Below are positions 1 through 5,020 of a stretch of 16,160 nucleotides of DNA, in pieces. Made by a program: the position numbers and the translations under genes. How positions within the stretch are numbered: the first letter of the stretch is position 1; each line of letters begins with the position of its first letter. The DNA lies in the NCBI GenBank assembly GCA_017534025.1, contig JAFWDF010000043.1, positions 1 through 16,160 of the forward strand. The letters are read 5' to 3'. The notes beneath the pieces were generated by a model that saw only the letters and a list, made by a program, of their open reading frames with translations, ran no database searches and was not told the origin of the DNA. Origin of the DNA: Bacillota bacterium (GTDB lineage: Bacteria; Bacillota; Clostridia; Peptostreptococcales; Anaerovoracaceae).

Positions 1-190
1 CAATGAGTACGGAGAAATCACGCACTAGGAAACGCATGTAAATTCAGGATATAATGATTTCCTGGACGCAGCAATTGGAGAGCATGGGCCATATAATGAT
101 GCCAATCTGTACATGGCAGCTGTCATGAAAAAGCTGAAATCCGCGGGCATCGATCTTGCAGCATTGATGCATGATTCCAGAAAAATCTGA
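1..190 (+). pseudogene. C-terminal remnant of an unrecognised protein
   Basis: One plus-strand frame (codons from position 2) reads as plausible protein through to a TGA at 188-190, but it is broken by an in-frame TAG at 26-28. After that stop it runs about 53 codons, ending in a helical, Met/Lys/Leu-rich tail with the stretches HGPYNDANLYMAAVMKKL and AGIDLAALMHDS. No ribosome binding site precedes any of its internal ATG codons, and the upstream part lies outside the window. I do not recognise the family. It reads as the 3' end of a decayed gene, possibly cargo of an element that used the nearby ssrA end as a target, but a chance open frame cannot be excluded. Confidence 0.3.
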
Positions 191-224
191 TATCCTTTCC
201 TCCCCCCCCAAAAAAGACGACGAT

Positions 225-257
225 AAGAAGAGGCTCCATCCGCGCCTCTTCTTTTTT
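225..257. terminator. Hairpin terminator, third copy of ssrA-end module
   Basis: A perfect 10-bp stem (AAGAAGAGGC at 225-234 with its complement at 244-253) is followed by TTTT at 254-257. It can end plus-strand transcripts coming from the fragment at 1-190. The bases just right of it (260-268, tggagatga) repeat part of the tmRNA 3' end, so it may also be a relic of the ssrA terminator. Confidence 0.6.
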
Positions 258-270
258 GATGGAGATGAAT

Positions 271-296
271 AAAGAGAGGCATGAAGCCTCTCTTTT
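271..296. terminator. Hairpin terminator, second copy of ssrA-end module
   Basis: A perfect 10-bp stem (AAAGAGAGGC at 271-280 with 286-295) surrounds a 5-base loop, flanked by A's on the left and T's on the right, so it could work in both directions. It sits directly beside the second copy of the tmRNA 3' end (305-322), in the same order as the real ssrA terminator beside the real tmRNA end. Confidence 0.55.
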
Positions 297-304
297 GCGT
301 ATGA

Positions 305-322
305 TGGAGATGATGGGAATCG
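305..322 (-). repeat. Direct repeat of the tmRNA 3' end (att-like)
   Basis: Eighteen bases (TGGAGATGATGGGAATCG on the plus strand) are identical to 527-544, the last part of ssrA covering the acceptor strand and half of the T arm. A shorter copy (9 bases) is at 260-268. The 3' end of ssrA is a known attachment site for tyrosine integrases of phages and islands, and integration leaves such duplicated ends. No integrase gene is visible here, so the role as an att scar is inferred. Confidence 0.55.
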
Positions 323-470
323 GCCGTAGACCGCCACGCGCGGAGTACCTCTTGTTTCCCTTTTCTCTCCTCCGCGCTGCGGTCCTGACCGGGGACCTGC
401 CTCGGCTCCGTCTTCGCCCGGCTCGCCGATCGCCGGGCTAGGTCTCCCAACCCATATGGGTCCGATTCCC
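315..470. other. GC-rich foldable segment of unknown nature
   Basis: About 156 bp closed by a 9-bp inverted repeat (GGGAATCGG at 315-323, CCGATTCCC at 462-470). Inside it are a compound hairpin (329-334 with 379-384, enclosing 339-345 with 370-376), a 7-bp stem (416-422 with 432-438) and a perfect 12-bp palindrome (450-461). The segment is far more GC-rich than its surroundings and has no convincing coding frame with a ribosome binding site. It could be a structured RNA, a small non-autonomous mobile element, or the folded end of an integrated element. I could not match it to SRP RNA, RNase P RNA or a tRNA. Confidence 0.4.
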
Positions 471-485
471 AATGATTTCACGGAC

Positions 486-522
486 AAAAGGAAAAGAGGC
501 CCGATGGACCTCTTTTCCTTTT
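486..522 (-). terminator. ssrA intrinsic terminator
   Basis: A 14-bp stem (486-499 with 509-522) with a 9-base loop begins one base past the CCA end of the tmRNA. On the minus strand the descending arm is CCTCTTTTCCTTTT, so the U-rich stretch lies within the 3' half of the stem, as in many terminators that follow tmRNA genes. Confidence 0.8.
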
Positions 523-523
523 G

Positions 524-873
524 TGGTGGAGATGATGGGAATCGAACCCATGTCCGAAAGCATTTCCATAGGAGCCTCTCCGAGCGCAGACCGTGCTTTA
601 AGATTCGCTTCCGCGGACGCCCCCGGTCAGGCTTCCGCTTCGGCTATCCCGTAAGTCCTCCGCGCAGCCGGGATCATGCGCGAAGTTTTCCTGCATATAT
701 TAAGCCGGTAACCCCCGCCTGCAGGTGAACAGGGACCGACTATGGCAGCTTATGCTGCGTATGCTAAATTATTATTTCTAGCGTTTATATTTAAGTTCCC
801 CTTTTAACGTAGACTGGGAAACTACGGCTCGCTTCTCCGACTTCGACACCCCCGTCGAAACCAGTACATCCCC
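524..873 (-). ncRNA. ssrA: tmRNA (transfer-messenger RNA)
   Basis: This 350-nt RNA rescues ribosomes stalled on broken mRNAs, together with SmpB. Its 5' end begins GGGGATGTACTGGTTTCGACGG, with the hallmark GGTTTCGAC segment of the tRNA-like D region. The 3' end carries a T arm with the TTCGATT loop, the acceptor strand CATCTCC, discriminator A and an encoded CCA (524-526). The 5' GGGGATG (873-867) pairs with CATCTCC and gives the G3-U wobble that alanyl-tRNA synthetase reads. A resume reading frame of 10 codons plus stop is present at 782-750. The gene is one-piece, not permuted. It has its own promoter (about 916-943) and terminator (486-522). Partial copies of its 3' end lie downstream, suggesting past use as an integration target. 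Confidence 0.96.
750..782 (-). other. tmRNA proteolysis-tag reading frame
   Basis: Read on the minus strand from GCT (782-780), the frame gives ARNNNLAYAA and then TAA (752-750). The Ala resume codon, the Asn-rich middle and the hydrophobic-Ala-Ala end are as expected for a tag recognised by ClpXP-type proteases. The end is LAYAA, not the commoner ALAA. Confidence 0.88.
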
Positions 874-915
874 ATATTTAATTGTAAAGCGGAGAATGAA
901 AACCTCCGTCACATT

Positions 916-943
916 ATTATACACAAATTAAACGGTCTGTAAA
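916..943 (-). promoter_or_regulatory. ssrA promoter
   Basis: On the minus strand TTTACA (943-938), a 16-base spacer and TATAAT (921-916) preceded by TGTG (extended -10). Transcription would begin near 909, giving a leader of about 35 nt that RNase P would remove to form the mature 5' end at 873. Confidence 0.75.
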
Positions 944-1032
944 CATCCCGCTGTAAAAACTGTTTTTCCGGCCATCAGCACGGAATACATGTTATAGGCT
1001 TATCATTGACTTTATTCGATAATTCAAACAGC

Positions 1033-1070
1033 AAGCCAGGACAGATCCTGATGGTCCGTCCCGGCTTATT
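1033..1070. terminator. Hairpin between ssrA promoter and the Uma2 gene
   Basis: AAGCCAGGAC (1033-1042) pairs with GTCCCGGCTT (1058-1067), with one A-C mismatch and a 15-base loop. It lies about 50 nt past the stop of the minus-strand HTH-Uma2 gene and probably ends its transcript, although the T-rich run is better on the plus strand (TTATTTTG). The remaining bases from 944 to 1117 show nothing else I can support. Confidence 0.5.
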
Positions 1071-1117
1071 TTGAAATGTAATGCTTCTATCACTATATCC
1101 AGTTCAACACACTTTCA

Positions 1118-2032
1118 TTACCGCTTCTCGAAAAACCGTCTTCCAAATTCCGATATTACCGAAAAATCAATGGACAGTCCGCCTCCGGTCAGCCCTACCG
1201 GAATCTGCTCCTGAAAAGAATACTCTTCCGGCGGTTTTCCTGCGGAAAAAAGATAAACAGTTACCGTTTCTTCAAAGGGATCGATGATCCAGTATTCTTT
1301 GACACCGGCGCGCCAGTACTTGTTGAATTTCAGAAATCTGTCCTTCCCTGCCGAGGAAGGAGACAGCACCTCCATGACCAGATCCGGCGCCCCAAAGATG
1401 ATACCCTCCCGAACCTTTTCACGATCGCAAACTGCCACAAGATCCGGCTGCACCACAGTTTTTTCATCTTCATCAAGCTGCACGTCGACCGGCGAAACAA
1501 GAGCCAGGCATGAAGAATCATGATCCATCTGCCAGGAAAGCATTTGTGCAACCACAGCAGCTGCGATATATTGATGCCGTGTGGAAGGAGCCGCTTTCAT
1601 GTACATTCGCCCGTCGATCAGCTCCACCCGTACATCATCCGGAATCCGGTAATAATCTTCTACGGTATAATCTCCAGGTTTTTTCTCCTTCGAGTCGGTA
1701 TTTGCATCTTTGATCAAATAAGCGAGCTCGGTATCTCTGATCTGAAATTCATCCGGTGAGCGGTTGATCGTATAATACAGGCCGACATTCAGATCGGTTT
1801 TTCCCGCCTCTATTATTTTCATTCCTTTATCCGCTGCTTCGTGTTCCCGCCCTTCTGCTTCCGGGGGCAGTACGTTTTCAAGTGCTTTTAATGTCTCGCG
1901 CCGCGGATTTGCAGTTGTCCCTCCGAATACCTTCTGCACCGTACTCAGAGGAACGCCGGACAGCTTCGCTACCTGCTCATTGGTATACCCCAGCTTTCTT
2001 TTCCGAGCCTTCAAATCCGAGATTGTCACCAT
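1118..2032 (-). CDS. XRE-type HTH fused to Uma2-family nuclease-like domain
   Basis: The protein has 304 residues. Residues about 4-55 form a helix-turn-helix of the Cro/CI (XRE) type (TNEQVAKLSGVPLSTVQKVF), which should bind DNA. Residues about 120-295 match the Uma2 (DUF820) family, a PD-(D/E)XK nuclease-fold group: VVQPDLVAV with Asp197, DLVMEVLSPSS with Glu221, the following K-DRFLKFNKYW segment, then GVKEYWIIDP. His153 sits where the family has a conserved His. Residues 60-118 link the two domains. I start at ATG 2032 because GAGGTGG lies 5 bases upstream; an ATG 11 codons earlier (2065) lacks a site. The gene is alone, behind a strong promoter covered by repeats that the HTH could bind (inference). 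Uma2 proteins are usually standalone at about 190 residues. Function and substrate are unknown. Confidence 0.88.
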   Translation of the reverse strand: MVTISDLKARKRKLGYTNEQVAKLSGVPLSTVQKVFGGTTANPRRETLKALENVLPPEAEGREHEAADKGMKIIEAGKTDLNVGLYYTINRSPDEFQIRDTELAYLIKDANTDSKEKKPGDYTVEDYYRIPDDVRVELIDGRMYMKAAPSTRHQYIAAAVVAQMLSWQMDHDSSCLALVSPVDVQLDEDEKTVVQPDLVAVCDREKVREGIIFGAPDLVMEVLSPSSAGKDRFLKFNKYWRAGVKEYWIIDPFEETVTVYLFSAGKPPEEYSFQEQIPVGLTGGGLSIDFSVISEFGRRFFEKR

Positions 2033-2110
2033 GCTATCCACCTCACAAATCCGGCACCTTATCATATTAATGATTTTTCTTTCAGACTTTTTTCAAACCA
2101 TGCTTATTTG

Positions 2111-2160
2111 ATTCCATTATAATTCCATTTAATCCGATCGTCAATTCCATTATTTCCATT
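2111..2160. promoter_or_regulatory. Four ATTCCATT repeats over the promoter (candidate operator)
   Basis: ATTCCATT occurs at 2111-2118, 2122-2129 and 2144-2151, with a close copy TTTCCATT at 2153-2160. Two copies overlap or abut the -10 and two lie at and upstream of the -35. Spacings are 11 and 9 bases within each pair, near one helical turn. A CGATCG palindrome (2135-2140) is in the middle. Such placement fits a repressor site, perhaps for the HTH protein itself (inference). Confidence 0.5.
2116..2144 (-). promoter_or_regulatory. Consensus promoter of the HTH-Uma2 gene
   Basis: On the minus strand TTGACG (2144-2139), a 17-base spacer and a perfect TATAAT (2121-2116). The start of transcription would be near 2109, leaving a leader of about 77 nt. 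This is one of the best promoters in the window. Confidence 0.85.
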
Positions 2161-2199
2161 AGGGCCACGGATCTTTGGGACTTTTTCGATATTTCGGGA

Positions 2200-4977
2200 T
2201 TACGGACCGACCTTGGTGATCTTCAGCTTGCCGCAGGTTCTGCTACCCTTGCGGATCGAGACTTCCTGGCCGACATAGAATACCGCAGGACGCGCAAAAT
2301 CGATCCACAGGACATTTTCACCGGTCTTTCCTGCTTTCAACTCACCGCCATAGATTTCGGAAACGGTTGCGTTAATATCGCCGCCTAAATAGATGGATGG
2401 CTTCATGCCTTCCCTGAGTTCATTGCTCGGATCTGCAGCAGATTCCATGGTCACCGTGCCGCAGACATTAGTCTTGACCTGTCTGATATCACTAAAGAAA
2501 CCGATCAGGGCGTCACCTTTCCTGACATTCTCCGGCAGATACAGCGAATTAACGTAAATCCCAACGCTCTGTCCCTTCGTTGCCTGCATGGCATCCGTAT
2601 ATCTACCGCTTTTCCGCACCTGGATCCTGCTGACCACAGCAGCCTGCCCGATAGGGGAATTGCCGAATTTCGAGTCATAAGACTGAACGTTGATCCGGCT
2701 GCCGAAACGAACTGAACCGTTCGTGATAGTCCCCTGGAAAAGGTATACGCCGTCGCCGATCGAAACGAAATCATCCACGTACATCAGGAAATCATTCGGC
2801 TTCAGTTCATTGAACGAATGCAGCATACGATACAGGAAGGTTACGATCTGACCGCGGGTGCAGGATTCATTCGGACCGAAAGTATTATCACTGGTACCTT
2901 TGGTAATGTTATACTTTACAGCCCACTCCACTGCATCACCGTAATACTGTCCGGGATCTATATCCTTGAATTGCGATGCCGCTGCAGTATCGCCCACGAG
3001 CCTGCCGCCGAACCGGAACAGGAAGGTAACAACCTGCGCTCTGGTGCAGTCACCGTCCGGTTTGAATTCAGTCGTGGAAACGCCGCTGGTAATGCCCTTC
3101 TCCACGGCCCAGAGTACCGCTTTGCCGTACCAGCTGCCAAGGTCCACATCCTTGAAATTAGTCGTCTTTTTCGACGGTTCCGGACTGCCGGCAGCACGCC
3201 ACAGGAACGTGACAATCTGCGCGCGGGTACACTTCTCATTCGGGCCGAATTGCGTATCGGTCAGTCCATTGGTAATCTGAGGATTGTGATAATAAGCCCA
3301 GAGAATCGGCTCGTAGCAATAGAGTTCCGGATCGAAATCGGTGAACGGATTGATGATCTCCGGCACCTCTATCCGGAAGGCAACGGTCTCCGCATAATCC
3401 AATATACCGTTCTTCGCCGCGTAAATGGAGGCTTCGTTCAGATCCAGGAAAAAATCCTCCGTTTTCTCATTGCCGGAAACCTGGGACAGCAGAACTTCGT
3501 TTCCTTTTGGCGCTAACGCAAAATCATATTTCTCGTCGCCGTCGAAATCATACTGTGTGAACGTAATGCCCAGGATCTTTTTGTTTTGCGACCAAATCTG
3601 CTGCCCTTTGACCGCCGCCTCCAGCGTACCCTTGAGTACCTTCTCATACTCCGCCTTCGTCATGGACGGCGTATCTCCGGACATATCCACCTCGTAGAGA
3701 TCCAACGCATTCACCGGACCTCTGACAGTAATCCGCATCGTTTCGTAATTCCACTGTCCGATTGCATTAATGATCCGGAACATCGGCTCATATGTGCCTG
3801 CCGCCGTCGGTGTACCGGTAATCTGAACGCCCTTTTCTTCACTGTATTTCCAGCTCATGCCCGGCGGCATGCTGCCGGCGTTCAGCTTCGCGGTTTCATA
3901 CTGACCGCTGACATGCGGCGTCAGAAAGAAGTCATACTTCGTGTCCTTCTTCAGCTCCCAGGTCGTGGAATACGATCCGGAGAACTCCGTGACCATGAAG
4001 GTCACATAGTCGATAAACTTGTCCGTGACCTCATTCCGGCCTTCAAGCTTTGCCCAGTACTTCCCGGCCTTCGTTGGTGTGCCGGATATTTTGCCTGTAT
4101 TATAATCGATCGTCAATCCCGGCGGCAGGGCGCCGTCGATCACAGAGACTGCCGTCACGTCGTCGAACGTAAACTGCGCGGTCACAGGATCCATCTGTTG
4201 CCCTTTTTCAATGAATCTTATCGGCTCTCTGTTTTCCATGGACTCCGGAAGCACATGAATGATCACCGTATCGCGAATATTCTGTCCGCTGTTGAGGAGA
4301 ACCGTGAAATCCACCTTATAAATACCGAGTTTCGTTGGTGTTCCGGTCAGATAAGGCGTTTCGGCTTCTCCGTACCCCCAGTCCATTCCCGGCGGCAGGG
4401 TTCCGTATACTCTTGCCTGCTGAAATGAAGGAAGATATGAGGCTGAATATTTACTGCGGTCAATGTCCAGGCTTATTCTATTCGTAATCTTCTGATTGAT
4501 CTTTACCGTGACATGCTCGCCGAACTCATCGATGCGCGGGCTGCTGTACTCCCCTGACAGCAGGCTCCCGCTCACATAATTCGTACTGGCCGGCTGACTG
4601 CGAATCTGCGCATCACCCGGTTTCATTACCCTCACTTCGACCCGGTAATACTTATCCGTTTCTTTCAGGTACTGATCCGCAAATGTATAACTTGTCTTGG
4701 TGATCGGGATAAATGTTATATGCTGCTTCTCGCCGCTTCCTCCAAAATCATTGGCAGTAATCAATGACACACTGTAATTATATGTGCGGGAAGCGCCGAT
4801 CGGCGGCTGCCAGGTGACCGTGTCCGAACTGGCCCAGCGCACCCCCCAAGGTATCGGAAGAGTAACATCAACCGGATCCTCTGCGTGAACCGCAGGCGTA
4901 AAGCCGGAAACCGGCATGATCACCAGCACCAGCGCGAGTAATAACGTACACAATCGATGCATCGTCTTATTTCTCAT
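2200..4977 (-). CDS. Secreted SLH-anchored Ig-domain protein with EF-Tu-like tail
   Basis: The preprotein has 925 residues. Start ATG 4977 is chosen because AGGAGG lies 7 bases upstream and a signal peptide follows at once (TLLLALVLVIMPVSG, cleavage after VHA at residue 32). In order: an FN3-like region (about 38-140), three putative Ig (He_PIG-like) domains each ending in a GTPT-GxY motif (Gly212, Gly299, Gly388), a segment with a DFDGD loop (477-481) like FG-GAP or Ca-binding loops, three SLH repeats (about 543-723; CTRAQIVTFLWRAAG and variants), then about 200 residues resembling EF-Tu domains II and III (about 729-925). No P-loop is present. SLH repeats bind pyruvylated cell-wall polymer, so the protein should sit on the cell surface. 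It lies 43 bases after its longer paralogue, in the same operon. The ligand or role is unknown. No clear terminator follows it before the next promoter. Confidence 0.9.
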   Translation of the reverse strand: MRNKTMHRLCTLLLALVLVIMPVSGFTPAVHAEDPVDVTLPIPWGVRWASSDTVTWQPPIGASRTYNYSVSLITANDFGGSGEKQHITFIPITKTSYTFADQYLKETDKYYRVEVRVMKPGDAQIRSQPASTNYVSGSLLSGEYSSPRIDEFGEHVTVKINQKITNRISLDIDRSKYSASYLPSFQQARVYGTLPPGMDWGYGEAETPYLTGTPTKLGIYKVDFTVLLNSGQNIRDTVIIHVLPESMENREPIRFIEKGQQMDPVTAQFTFDDVTAVSVIDGALPPGLTIDYNTGKISGTPTKAGKYWAKLEGRNEVTDKFIDYVTFMVTEFSGSYSTTWELKKDTKYDFFLTPHVSGQYETAKLNAGSMPPGMSWKYSEEKGVQITGTPTAAGTYEPMFRIINAIGQWNYETMRITVRGPVNALDLYEVDMSGDTPSMTKAEYEKVLKGTLEAAVKGQQIWSQNKKILGITFTQYDFDGDEKYDFALAPKGNEVLLSQVSGNEKTEDFFLDLNEASIYAAKNGILDYAETVAFRIEVPEIINPFTDFDPELYCYEPILWAYYHNPQITNGLTDTQFGPNEKCTRAQIVTFLWRAAGSPEPSKKTTNFKDVDLGSWYGKAVLWAVEKGITSGVSTTEFKPDGDCTRAQVVTFLFRFGGRLVGDTAAASQFKDIDPGQYYGDAVEWAVKYNITKGTSDNTFGPNESCTRGQIVTFLYRMLHSFNELKPNDFLMYVDDFVSIGDGVYLFQGTITNGSVRFGSRINVQSYDSKFGNSPIGQAAVVSRIQVRKSGRYTDAMQATKGQSVGIYVNSLYLPENVRKGDALIGFFSDIRQVKTNVCGTVTMESAADPSNELREGMKPSIYLGGDINATVSEIYGGELKAGKTGENVLWIDFARPAVFYVGQEVSIRKGSRTCGKLKITKVGP

Positions 4978-5020
4978 AATGGCCCTCCTCTCAAGCATAA
5001 CTGCTTCGTTGATCAAGTCC

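Noticed and set aside
315..470. SRP RNA, RNase P RNA or a group I intron next to ssrA
   Set aside because: The conserved GGAAGGAAGCAGC loop of SRP RNA, the RNase P core and the intron core segments are all missing, and the segment is too short for an intron.
2200..2793. A functional EF-Tu or other translational GTPase
   Set aside because: There is no P-loop, no NKxD motif and no G domain; the module follows a signal peptide and SLH repeats, so it should be outside the cell.
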